Below are positions 12,471 to 23,643 of a stretch of 64,000 nt of DNA, piece by piece (the stretch's first letter is position 1; every line of letters begins with the position of its first letter). The DNA is from Chytridium lagenaria (taxonomy: Eukaryota; Chytridiomycota; Chytridiomycetes; Chytridiales; Chytridiaceae), in NCBI GenBank assembly GCA_025449115.1, contig JAHLKC010000002.1, positions 186,001 to 250,000 on the forward strand, read 5' to 3'. The position numbers and the translations under genes were made by a program. A model generated the notes under the pieces. It had not been told where the DNA came from, did no database searches, and saw only the letters and a list, made by a program, of their open reading frames with translations.

Positions 12471-13076
12471 TTCCTTTAAACGTATCTGACCTGTGGCTTT
12501 TGTTCTTACCTTTTTATTTTTGGTTGTATGATTATTTCTGCCCGTGGTTCTGCATATGCAATAGAGGCGTAGGCATGCTCACACGAAAGTCGCGCCTACC
12601 TGTCTTTTTCTCAAGAATCTTTATAATAGTATTTTATTAATATACATACTGCTGAAGTCGTGACATTAATAGCTTTTTGGTGATTTAATGTAAGTTGGCT
12701 GATAAGTTTTTGTGGGTGGGACGGAGGCTGGCTCGGTTTTGAAAAAGAAAATCGTCTTGTTGGACACCATCACCCCCTCCACCTCTTCAAGAGAGATAGT
12801 TCCACCGGCATCCCGTCTGAAGGATTAACGTTGATAGTGAGAGGTACGGAAGGAAGTTAACCTGTGCGGGACAGAAGCTTTCTTTCGGTAACCGTAATCT
12901 GGACGAAAAGGCTGGAAAGGGCCTCCATCTGTGTGTCTTTTGTGGAGAGTTCACACACAAGAAAGTGCATTCAAGTGGGACTTATTCCCTTATTACTTCT
13001 CTAAAGAAAACAAAGGAGGAGAGTCAAGAAGCCTGCAATCTTAAATCCCGGGATTTTAGTGAAGAATAACGAAGCT
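12471..13076. other. Intergenic region
   Basis: This separates two tandem plus-strand F-box-type genes. It must contain the terminator of the first and the promoter of the second. No recognisable RNA gene, repeat or conserved motif is visible. Confidence 0.6.
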
Positions 13077-15071
13077 ATGGGCAACATTTGTCTCCAGCCC
13101 TTCCATGACCGCCGAATCGACATGCAAGTTGAGGATGAGGAAATTGAGAACATGCAAGATCCAGGAGAGATGCTTTATCTCCGTCAGAGTCTCGATATGT
13201 CCATTAGCGCGCAGCACAACATGCGCACTCGGGCACTCCCGAACCAGTATCCAGGAACGATTGACGATGCCTCATACTCTGAACTGGAGTCTTTTGCACC
13301 ACATCCCATTCGCCCCATGTCTTCCGCATCCAACCACACTCGTTTTTCTCTCCCTTCTTCCTCTTCGACTGCTACAAATAGTTCAGGCGGGCTTTTCTTT
13401 GCTACCCTCATGGCGGCTGTCCCTTCATCTATCCCTTCAAGACGGAGTTCTACGGAATCTTCCCCCACACTTAGGTCATCCTCTGTCTCTGTGCAAAGGT
13501 CTCTTTTCCTTTCCACAGGAGAAAAGGGCCCACTGATTCTTCCTCGGACATCATCCCTCACCACATTGGTTCTGGACATGCGCTGCGTCGTTGATGGAAT
13601 TCTCAACCATCTTTCATACAGCCAGGTCCAAAAGCTTTCAAGAGTATCCAAGTTGTGGAGGGAAGCAGCAGCACCAATTCTCTCGAAGCAGACAGTTATG
13701 GTGACATTGGGTTTCGATTGGGGAGGAAGAGAATGGAGCGTTGCAGCATTTCCTCTTACAGAATATGTGCAAGATGATTTCCCTAGCTGTCCGCCCACTT
13801 CTGTCTCGTCATTACTCGAATTTGATTCCGACGAGGATGATGATTATGAGAACGTGCGTTTCTTTGGAGGGAAGACAAGGGCTGCATATTCTTTTGCGCC
13901 TGTAAAGGTATACTTTACTCCTTCTTTTGAGTAATAGTCTTTTAACATGAATGATTTTTAAGGCATCTGCTCGTATCACTGTCTATCGGCCCGTCACCTT
14001 CAACATGGAGGACTCTGCCCCTGGTCCTTTCCCCGCCACTTCATCCGAAATTAATCAAATCCGCATCACTCCATTCACCGCTGCACCCGCAAGAGTCTTC
14101 AACCTCGACCGTGGTGAAGCATCCCTTCTTGGAGCCTCCAAGCCCGCTGCTGTATCTTCATCATCCTCGTCCCCCGACTTTGCCTCATCCTTTGGTCGTA
14201 GTTTCAATGGAAGTGCTATCAGCCCGTTCATGTCAGCTGGCGTGTTCTCCGACTCGGTGGACACTCTTGCCGATGAGGATATTGATCTTACTGAGCCTAT
14301 TAATACGTCCGCGGCCACGTCGGCCGATGCAGATGTGCCTGCCGAGCGCTGCGTTAGGGGACGGATACCGGCAAGAGACTATAACGCCTTCATGGATACG
14401 ATTGTGGGGACGAGTTTCTGTTTGGTGTTCAACCCGTCTAGGTCGAATTTTGAGACATTGGCGGTTGTAAGCAAAGGAGTGAAGGAAGGCGTTGAGCTTG
14501 TTGAAGGGTTTGGGTCTGGAAAAGGCAAGGATGTTGTTGAGGATGTGCAAATTTGCTCGGAGGCGAGATTAAATCAGCTTAGGAGGTATATGAAAGAGAT
14601 TGGAGGCTCGCAGACGATTTTGGATGCTGTTATCAATTCAGTTGCCATGAAGCGGTATCTGTCCTGCGCTGAGGAGGAGAGGGTTTGGGGTATGTACTGC
14701 TGTTACCTTTTTTTGTGATCCCTCGTGCGTGATGGCTGAAACTAATGGTATTGCCATCAATAGCTTTCCGCTACGTGATTGAGACTCTTCTTGAGCCCTC
14801 TGACCCCGAGCGCGGTCACCACGAGCTTAACGACACAATTAATCGTCTTGATAAGATTGCTCACCGTGTTGAGATTCTCTCGCAGGTGGGAATCCCAGGG
14901 GCCCAGCGAATTGATCGTTTGCGATCGTATTATGCTGAGGGATGCAGGGCGTGGAGGTCGATTCTTGGAGGCGATCTTGCTTTAAGAGTCGGGGGATATC
15001 TGGGAAGCCTCACCAATGAGGATGCAGTCTATAAATTTTTATCAGCAGTGTTGCTGCCTTCGTTCACATGA
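13077..15071 (+). CDS. F-box-containing protein
   Basis: Three exons: 13077-13917, 13963-14699 and 14764-15071, joined in phase with GTATAC/TTAAG and GTATGT/AATAG splice sites, and no frameshift. The start is the ATG at 13077 (MGNICLQPF). The N-terminal 130 residues are acidic and then Ser-rich. An F-box-like helix set lies around residues 165-205 (VVDGILNHLSYSQVQKLSRV, then SKLWREAAAPIL). The remainder has a long Ser/acidic insert and a folded C-terminal part (FRYVIETLLEP, RLDKIAHRVEILSQVGIPG), but no clear leucine-rich repeats, so the substrate-binding region differs from the two neighbouring F-box genes. Gly2 might suggest N-myristoylation, but position 6 is Leu rather than Ser/Thr, so this is weak. 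The likely role is protein-turnover adaptor. Confidence 0.7.
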
Positions 15072-15442
15072 AGAGGAAGGTGTGAATTTGACGTGAAGGG
15101 GGTGAAGGGGGCGAAGGGTATTTTTTGTATGTACAGTTTTAAATAAATATGATTTTTATTGTTTTTTTCTTAACTAAGTATGATTTCTTTTAACGTTGAA
15201 CGATAAACGGTGTATCTCACAAAGCGCGTATGGTAAAACTCGTTTTTATTGTAAATTCTTGTTTGTTTTTTTTGTAATTTTTTTTCTTTCTTCTAAATAC
15301 CTATAATCGGATACTTTGATAGAGAAAATAATGGTCTTTTTGAAAAATGCATACGTCACTCATCCACCGTCATGTGCAATTTCTCGTGTTTCACGCAACA
15401 TTTTGCTTCCTTCCCCTTTCGTTCAACAACAGGACAGCAACT
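15072..15442. other. Intergenic region, T-rich
   Basis: This lies between two plus-strand genes. It has strongly T-rich stretches at 15150-15300 that may act as a 3' processing region and then a promoter. Nothing else is supported. Confidence 0.5.
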
Positions 15443-17190
15443 ATGGAGTTAACCAGCAGCGCATTCAACTCGATCCTTGGACGCTCTCGCAAGAAGCCTC
15501 CGTCTGAGCCATGGGACACTCTCCCTCAACCAGTGCCTCTTGTCACCGTCAAGACTCAGCCGGTGGAGGGCTCGACGGCTGTGAGATACATTGCTGCTGG
15601 CATCAGTCCAGAGGCAGAACTCATTCTCTCGCAACTTCCGCCACCTCTCAACATCATCGCCTTCGCAGGGTTTGGTCGTTCGGGCAAGTCGTACACTGCT
15701 TCAAAGCTTCGAAACCATATTGCTGGCAACAACGATCACTGCTTTGTCTCGCAACCTGGGAATATTCCTTGCACCCATGGTATTGACATGATGGTGTTTC
15801 GTAATCCGGATGGGCCGGGTCATATCATCTTTTGGATTGCGAGGGGGGTGCCAACCATAATCAGTCTGCTATTCCGTTTGTTATTGGATTAGCGGCTCGG
15901 TTGAGTTCGAGGATGTATGTCTTTGAGCGTGGGTGCTTTACTACGGCAGGTCTGGACACTGTCATGCAGGTCGTCAACATGGTCAGTGTTAATGAGAAAT
16001 TGGGCCATTTGCGATTCTTTTCATTGTTTCTCTTTCTCTGGAGTTTGCACAGCATTCACAACATGCGGGGCGGTGGATAGTGGATAGATGTCAAAATCTC
16101 ACTATGCTTTTTTTCCTCCACCTTAGGGGTACGCCACAAGCACTGACGATGTCGACATTACCCGCTCCCTCGTTCTTGTTGAGAACATGTCTATTAACCA
16201 GGACTTGCCTGACCGCAGACTCTTGGAGGATTTGCTGTCCGAGGAGGATGGAGACGAGATGACTAATCGCGTTAGAAGGCTTATTAAAGCTCGGTTTGAC
16301 GTCGAGTTCGCAAAGCTCCCGTTTAACGGCGGTGGCAACCAGATTCTCCACGATGAGGCATGTGGCATAATTGCTGAGACTTTGAAGGAGAAATTGACGC
16401 CTTTTACTGTTGGAAATGTGGCGGTGGATGGTACCATGGTCGTTCAGCTTGTGAATGAGGTAGTATAATTGCTTTTCTACTCTGCTCTTTCCATGTATTC
16501 ATGTCTTTCAAGTGTGCCTTTTAATTTATTGATTTTTTTCTTTCACTTACAATATTTTCCTCTTGATAGCTTGTGACCCAGATTCGTGACGGAGGCAACC
16601 GCTTTAACATGGTGACAGCAACTGAGGCTCTCGTCGCCAACATGGCTTCGGAAGCAGCAAACAACGTCTGGTCTGATTTCGTCGAGCGTGTTCGCAAATC
16701 GGGCAACCACCCCTCCCAGATTAGCGGTCGCAAGCATCTCCGCACCATTCTTCGTGAGGTCGAAGGTGCTGCTAACCACGCTATGACTGAGCTTGACAAC
16801 TTTATTGGCAAGCTTCACCCTAACGAGCCCGCTCTTGTTGCCAAGACTACTTGGGAGCGAAACTTTCGTAACTTTGAGGCTGACATCAGGGGAGCTCATT
16901 CTAGGAAAGCTGAGGAGCTGGCAAAGTATACGCAGTGGGCGGACAGAGTGAACAGACTTGTTACCGAGATTGTGGCGCAGATTGTTGAAGCTATTAGGCA
17001 GTTCATCAAATTTGCGAGGTTTTCCACCTCGCTTATCCTCATGAGCAACTACTACCTTTGGAAGCACAGTGTTAACTTGGTCACGGGCATCGCGGTTAGT
17101 GAAAGTTGACAATTCAACATTCCTTTTTCCTCTCCTTCTTTCTTATTATGCTAATTTATCCTCTTATAGCATGGTGTCATGACGGCTTAA
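15443..17190 (+). CDS. GB1/RHD3-type large GTPase
   Basis: Dynamin-like GTPase of the guanylate-binding/atlastin superfamily. Members hydrolyse GTP and remodel membranes, for example in ER fusion. The start is the ATG at 15443. The P-loop GFGRSGKS is at residues 76-83. A switch-I-type Thr region (CTHGIDMMVF) follows, then the G3 motif DCEGG. The G4 segment after intron 1 reads RSLVLVENMSIN instead of the usual R-D, so base recognition may be unusual. A helical C-terminal region follows (EVEGAANHAMTELDNFIGKL, AKYTQWADRVNRLV). Exons: 15443-15981, 16127-16459, 16570-17094 and a small last exon 17170-17190. If the last intron is not spliced, the stop is at 17107. One frame break at about 15830 falls in a T-run directly before DCEGG. 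No C-terminal transmembrane hairpin is obvious, so a soluble GBP-like form is more likely than an atlastin. Confidence 0.83.
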
Positions 17191-17739
17191 ATTATCACAC
17201 GTCTCTAAGTCACAATCTCCACTCTAATGCACTGTTTTCAACTCCTCAATTTCGATACGTATTGCACTTTCGTCGTTCTTATCATAGATCTTTCATGGAC
17301 ATCCAGAGAAAGAACCTGTAATGTTTTAGCTCACCTCCTTCAATTATTCTTTCCTTGTTGGTCTTTTTTGTTTGTTTTTTTTTTTTTTGCTTGCCAATAT
17401 GCATGGATACACCTTTCATCTTCACCTTCCCTTCCTTCTATGCTATCGTGTGTTTGTTGCGGCAGAGAACCTCCTTTTATATAGTGATTATAGTAAAAAG
17501 AACCTCTTTGCCTTTAGCCCAGAGAAGTTTTATGCGCCGGATCGTGCCTACGAGCTATCCAGCCAAGCCGCCGCTGAACGTTATCTGTTTCATCGATTGA
17601 GCTTCGCTATTGAAACACGTTTTTTGGTCTCAATAAACCAAAAAAAAAAGGGGGGGGAAAAAAAGGTTGGAAATAATAAATAAATTACGAATATTTTAAA
17701 AAGAAACAAAGAATAAATACCTACCGAAACCAAAATCAC

Positions 17740-19219
17740 TCACTCAGGCTGCTTGTCTCGTAGATATTTTAAAATTACCTCCGTTCCTTTTTCCAAAATG
17801 GCCCTCCTTGGAAACCTGATCGGGTTTCCCTCCACAAAAAGCCTCTTCAGCGACGGCATACTAAGCACGGCCTCTGGTGGAACATACGTGAACGCATTAT
17901 CCCTCACATCTAGAGTCTCCATGTTGGCCAATGCCGTCTCGATGATCCCACCCGTTGTCTGCCCCGCCCTCTCGTGCGACGCTTGAATACTAGCCGCAGA
18001 TTCAGTTTGATTAGGCGCACCCTCACTTGCGCCATCACCCAGCGCAGCAAGTGAAGTAAGACGATTTGACGAGAGGAGAATGTCCTTTAGTTTTGGCGTC
18101 CGCACAATGAGGAGACCATCGGGACCTGGAATGGGCCTCATTTCAGGTCCTTGGTATAAAACGCGACACGCGAGGGAGTCTATACGGTTGACCCGTAAAT
18201 CCAGTTTAAGCAGTTCAGGGAAGTTCATCTCTTTAGGAATGCTTGGAGCTGACATAACTGAATCAACTGCGCGAGAGAATATAACGCGGATGGCATTCTC
18301 AGACGCAAGAAGCTCTTGAAGTCTCGAGCATCCAGAAAGATCACCAATAGTCGTGAGGCGATTATGACTGATGTCGAGAAGCGTGAGGGGCATGGGTGGG
18401 GCACCAGGGGTGGCAATGAAGTTAAAGGGGCTTGAAAGCTTGTTGGACGAAAGATCCAGCCGTGTTAGGCTTCGAAGCTGGAAGAACTCTTTAGGAAGGC
18501 TTTCGAGAGAGTTTTTGGAGACATCAAGAATTGCCAGAGTTTTAGAAAGCCTTCCAATGGTGGAAGGAAGAACCTTCAGTTGATTATTTGAAAGATGCAA
18601 TTCAGCTAGAGGTGCGTTAAAAAGAGCCTCAGGGACCTCGGCGAGTCGATTAGAGTCAAGGTTCAGAATAGTGAGGTTCAGAAGTGGCGATAGGTCTGGT
18701 ACAGTCGTCAGGACATTATTATGAAGCTAAAGAATAGTAAGCACAGCGATGGTAACAACAAGATTCGAGCCAAAGTCACTTACATCCAAAAGCGTCAGCC
18801 CTTGAAGCTCAACGATTCGGTCATCAATCTCTTTGATGGTGTTGTCCGCAAGTATCAGCTTGGACAGGTCAACTTCATCCCACCAATTAAATTCTCCACC
18901 ATCTCGATCCAAAGCCGCGCTTGCCGGCTGCACATCTTCTCTCGTAAACAAAGCGGAGGGAATTGCGTCCAGTTGCTGGTTAGAGAGGTTCAACTTTCCT
19001 GATGTCCTTGCTTGACGGATAATCTTTTATACGTTTAAAACAAATGAGAGATTGCTTAAGACTGAAGTTATGAACCTTGAGCATCGATTTTACATTATCC
19101 GTCGCCTTCGTAGGGACAGACCCCGTTGAGCCGAAAGCTCTGCGTCCTGCTGGTTTTCCCCTCAGCAATTTTTCACATGTACATAAACAAATTTCAACCG
19201 ATAAACAAAGTATCATCAT
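17740..19219 (-). CDS. LRRC40: LRRC40-like leucine-rich repeat protein
   Basis: Leucine-rich repeat scaffold. LRRC40 is widely conserved but functionally little defined. Exons on the minus strand: 19219-19076, 19023-18784 and 18726-17740. The first intron gives MLK-IIRQARTSGKLNLSNQQ, matching the family opening K-ARKSGQLNLSGR. The family signature WWDEVDLSKLILADN is present. Canonical repeats follow: LTLLDL, LTILNLDSNRLAEVP, LAELHLSNNQLKVLP, LTRLDLSSNKLS, LTLLDISHNRLTTI, LLKLDLRVNRI and METLDVRDNAFTYVP. The C-terminal cap GNPIRFPRRAILEKGTEVI, then LKYLRDKQPE, is diagnostic. It is shorter than vertebrate LRRC40 (about 600 residues), with fewer central repeats. No frameshift is needed. The N-terminal 25 residues before KLLRGKPAGRR are uncertain, and an extra intron or a downstream start is possible. 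Confidence 0.92.
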
Positions 19220-19602
19220 TTTGATAGGCTGATACACAGGGCAGAAAGTTGGAGACCTCCATCGCCAAGCTGACTGTGATTACCTACGATGACTCTGCGA
19301 TATTCTTCCCAGTCATTTGTTTGTTTAACTCCCACTGCCGCGGCCGACAGGATGCGGTTAATCTGGCTATAAATGAAAATCCCCAAACAGGGTCCCTCCA
19401 TTCCGCCGTACATCCTTATTTTCGCCTTTTCGCAACATCACTCTCCTGTTACTCTTCATCCCCAAACGAAAACGTCAAACTTAAAGCCCTTCATCTTCAT
19501 TACCTTTAAAAAACAAACTCTAACTCCCTCAAAGCTTGTCTCATTAAGCTGATTGAGCTCTGGAGTCGTTAGAAATTACAGATAATGCGATAGAGTGCAC
19601 TG
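19220..19602. promoter_or_regulatory. Divergent promoter region LRRC40 / GT14
   Basis: This 383-bp gap lies between divergent start codons. It contains a TATA-like CTATAAATG near 19369 and CA-rich pyrimidine tracts before the plus-strand gene. It is called only from geometry and these weak motifs. Confidence 0.4.
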
Positions 19603-21627
19603 ATGCTCCCCGATAGCCAAAATGCTTTCTTTGGTTCCTTGTCATATCTTCAGAAGAAAAAGCCGCTAGATGTCGAGGCTACTTCACCTTTGTTTACAAA
19701 TGGTCCCAAGCGACAACTCCTTGTTCATAAAGGGTCTTTGGCGAGAATATCACCACTGGTGTACTTGCTTCTCGCATTCGTATTTGGAGGTTTCGCTTTT
19801 CGTTTGCTGCTGGGCTGCAAGAAGGCGGTGCTGGAGATTGGGTATGGAAGAATCTTTTATGGTATTGACTTACGATACATCAATAGTTGCAAGAATGATA
19901 CAACAACTGCGTCTGTTGTCGAATATGATGGATCCCTGGATGCTCCAAAAAATATACTTTCTCGTCTTATGGAAGATGCAGAAGGGTCTGACGATCGTCT
20001 TATCGGCACTGGCGTTAACGATAATTACTTGGACTTTCTAAATGTGGCTATAAAGAGAGGGAGACTTTTCACCGCAAAGGGTTTTGAATTCTGTGAAATA
20101 CTTAATGAGGCAAAGTTCGATTCCCTTTCCGTCATCATCTCGCTCGGGATATCACTGGAAAAGAAATCATCTATCCCTATTTTTGTGAAAGTGATAGATT
20201 CGAAGGCAAGGGAGATTGCAAACACTCTATATGGAAAACATACATACTTGGACGTGAAGGTAAGAACTATCTAACAGCATATCCACGATTCTCTTGACTG
20301 GCAGCATTGTTTCTTTTGACTAACTAAACTGATGCTGCAGGACTTGAATCGTTTCGCATGTTACGCAGCTGCAGACGGGTCAACAAATCTTGCCGGAAGT
20401 TTACCGCGAACAATGTTGCGACGGGTTAATTCGAAAAATTATTTTAACGACATTCTACCTGCCATCATCCCGTCCAGGTCCTTCATGGATCGCCAGGACC
20501 AAAAGCCATTTTACAAGGTAATTTAATTTTTTTTTAACCTTCAAACATTTTTGACTATGAAAATCTTATAGATCGCATATGTTATTACAATATCCGGAAA
20601 TTCAACAGTCTTTGAAAACTTAAATATCTCCTCAACGAGTTAGACGACGGCTCCGCCGTGTTCCTTCTTCATGTTGATCTTGACTCTGAAGATCTCTTTG
20701 AGGAGATACGGTTATATATGATGGAGCGGCAACCCGAGCGATTAAACCTCCTAGGTGTGAAAAATGATAAAAGAGATAACGTGTTCATATCGTCAAAACG
20801 GTACCGACTCGGCCGGACCAATTCTCAATCGTTAATGGTCATGCTCAATACTTTTTGGGAGTTTCTTGACCTTGCCAACTGGGAGCACCTTATCAATCTA
20901 TCAGTGTTTGACGTACCTATGAGAAAAACGCGGGAGATTGTGAGGATACTTGGTCTCCCGCATAACAAAGATCGAAATTTTGTTGAAATTCTTGAAGAAA
21001 ATGGTAACTTTGGTTTAAAAGAATGAATTTCTAATGAGCCAAAAAGATCTCCTGGCCAATATCTATACACAAGCCAAGCTACCCAGATTAGACAGCACTG
21101 AAGGTGGACCGTCTTTCTATACACCATCAGAATTGGGATTCATGCTTGCGCCTATGAGGCGATGGCAGACATGCCGTCAAATTTACGGGATGATTTTGAC
21201 ACGAGAGTACATCGAATATTTGAGAAGTTCAGATGAGGTTGCTTTCCTGTTAGCTTTCTTTGAGCATTCGACGACTCCGCATGATGGATTCTTTTGCCAT
21301 GGTGATTATTTCTTGCTCTTAGGGGTGATTTATATTTATAGACTCTTTACTTAACTTCATGATTATAGTGTTGATAAACACAGAGCCGTTTCGATCAAAA
21401 TTGGGCGGTCCGCGAAACGGTTTTTCACCCTCGTACATGACATTGTCATCAGAAACACCACCATGAGCGATATCGAGAGTATTGGCGATGGAGAGGATTC
21501 TGGCGAAAATGACGATCCTCGGTTCCTTTTTGCCTTGAACGTTGACGTTCGGCAGGATGATGGAATCCGACTTGTTCATTGGCTTCGCGAGAATCATGTT
21601 GAGAAGCATCAAGTACTTTGGTTCTGA
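19603..21627 (+). CDS. GT14-like (core-2/I-branching) glycosyltransferase, paralogue A
   Basis: Type II membrane glycosyltransferase resembling the GT14 family (core-2/I-branching GlcNAc-transferase and xylosyltransferase), expected in the Golgi. A signal anchor lies at about residues 52-70 (SPLVYLLLAFVFGGFAF). Conserved blocks follow: FTAKGFEFC, RFACYAAADGS, LLHVDLDSEDLFEEI, ISSKRYRLG, LANWEHLINLSVFDVPMRK, YTPSELGFML and HDGFFCHVLINTEPF. These align block for block with the second copy at 34765-36756, including three introns in the same positions (after 20259, 20517 and 21301, the last in phase 1). Frame breaks occur at about 20620, 21020 and 21465. The donor and acceptor are unknown. The family call rests on the HVDL, NLS.FDVP and D-G/E-FFC pattern. 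Confidence 0.7.
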
Positions 21628-21705
21628 ATTCAGCCATATTTATATAAATTATTTACATACATGGATGAAGAATAATTTTACTCTGCGCATGCCACGATCT
21701 TAAAG

Positions 21706-21903
21706 TTAATAGGCGATTTTTTTGAGTTTGCCACCATTGAATTCAATCTCCGACTTTTTGGCGCGGATATTTGCGGCAAACTCATCACTCCGCCCATATA
21801 CCCGTACCCCTGGACGTTTTCTACAGCGCCTCCAGCCAAGAAAATCCATCGTCAGCCACTCTGATTTAGTATCTTGTAAAGCTAATAATAAATGTACTTT
21901 CAT
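21706..21903 (-). CDS. Possible small basic protein
   Basis: A 65-codon frame from the ATG at 21903 encodes a basic peptide (TMDFLGWRRCRKRPGVRVYG, then RSDEFAANIRAKKSEIEF). Composition and length would suit a small ribosomal or organellar protein, but I do not recognise the family and no upstream exon or splice site confirms it. It sits tail-to-tail with the GT14 gene and 132 bp head-to-head from the C2H2 start. Confidence 0.3.
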   Translation of the reverse strand: MKVHLLLALQDTKSEWLTMDFLGWRRCRKRPGVRVYGRSDEFAANIRAKKSEIEFNGGKLKKIAY

Positions 21904-22034
21904 TGCTTTTGAAGAAAGCAATAGCACGCCACTCTAATCATTACAAACACCCCACAGAAAGGACGAACCGTCAAACTCATCTTTTGTCAGCTGAAGAGAG
22001 CTCGGGTGTCGTACGCCACTGACATTGAGCATGC

Positions 22035-23643
22035 ATGCCGATTCTTGATCATTCAAGGTTTTTCTGCATGTCATCAGAAGACAATGATGTTTTCCACCAC
22101 ATCAATCATCCCGCCGGCACCCGGTCCTCTTCATCCACATCCTCGATGCCGCGGACGCAAAGCAGTCTTGCTATATCAGAGCTGTTGGACAGCTCAAACT
22201 TTATGGCGTTCTCCACCGTACCTAATACCATACCAAAAGATTCAGCTTTTACGCAAACTGAACGACAACATTCGCAAGTGGAGTGTGAGTCTAATCATAG
22301 GTTTCTTTTCAACTAAAGCCTTTCGGGAATATATTGAAGTCAATATGCAAAGAAATGCAGAGCACCTTAAAGTCCCGTCCCAAGCAGAGTACAATTGGTC
22401 CGAAGTACTTCAAACTAAGGAAGAGGTGCCGAGTGATTCCTTCCTTCCTACAGCTCTACCCATACAGCAGCCCTTTCCGGATGTATTTGGAATACATACC
22501 GCGTTGGAAACCCCGTCAGCAAATCTACAAAGCCACTCCCTCAGACAGCAATCCGGCCATCAGCAAAACCTAGCATCCTACGCTCAACCCTCAACACTGC
22601 ACAACAGCCACTATGGTCATCGTATACTCCCGCCCAGCCCTTTTGATACACATCACGTCTTTCCATCGTCGGTCTCACATCCAAACTCCGAAAGCCGTAA
22701 TCCCTACGCAAACATAACACCTTTCGCCAATATTCCTCACAACTATGCTACATTTGAAGAGACTACTGCTCACGGATACAATTTTGCAGCAATGCTTCGC
22801 CGACCTCCACCCCCAACACCATCTGCTCATTCATTTTTTCGCATAAGCGCCAACAACCGTATGCATTCCCCCAATCTGTTTGCATCATCACTGCCAGCAT
22901 GGAATCAGCGGAGAGTGTTCAATATCAATACTCGATTTGAAAACCCAATAGATGAGGAGTCGCATCAAAGTGTTCGCACAGGTGAACACTCACCACGAAG
23001 AGACATTCCACAGATGTCGCTAACTTCGATACCTACAGAACATCGAGATATTTCAATACATCCGTTGGGCTCCACTGATCGTACTCTACCCAACTTGCAG
23101 TATCCACTTCAATCAGTGAATCAACGACAACCTTCGCCTCAGCCTTCCTCGCTTTTCTTGTCGCCAGGAGCGTATCCTCTTCAAGCCTCATCAGCGAGCC
23201 CGTCTTTTTCTCAACCATCTCCTTCAATACCGCCAGCAAATCTATCCGAGCTGGATGATCCCATGTGGAGTCCTATTAAGGAATCCGTGTCCATACCAGC
23301 ATCTTCCTCATTGTCACGGAATACATTTGGACATGCTTTACGTCATATTTGCCCATGGAGTTCTTGCGAGGAGAAGTTTGCGACAAAAGAAGACCTCGCC
23401 GAGCACCAACGTAAAGATCACGGCAGAGCACGAGATTACCCTTGCTTCTTTCCCGGATGTAGCAAAATGATGTACAGACGACAAGACCTTCAAAGACATA
23501 TGGCCACCCACGATGCCGTCAAAAGGTTTTCCTGCGAATACTGTCACAAGAGGTTTTCTCGGAGGGATGGGCTTGTGAGGCATATTGTGAAGAAGAGGTG
23601 TCGGGGTGATGAGGATGCAAATGTCAAAAAAGAAGAAAAATGA
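22035..23643 (+). CDS. C2H2 zinc-finger transcription factor
   Basis: Probable DNA-binding regulator. The start chosen is the ATG at 22035; a second in-frame ATG at 22068 (MSSEDNDVFHH) is also plausible. A 34-nt intron at 22285-22318 (GTGAGT...ACTAAAG) joins HSQVE to SFREYIEVNMQR in phase and removes an otherwise unavoidable stop. The long middle part is Ser/Pro/His/Gln-rich and disordered. Three C2H2 fingers lie at the C-terminus: CPWSSCEEKFATKEDLAEH...H, CFFPGCSKMMYRRQDLQRH...H and CEYCHKRFSRRDGLVRH, followed by a basic KKRC end. The third finger ends H-x5-C instead of H-x3-5-H. The stop codon overlaps the next gene's ATG (ATGA at 23640-23643). Target genes cannot be inferred. Confidence 0.88.
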
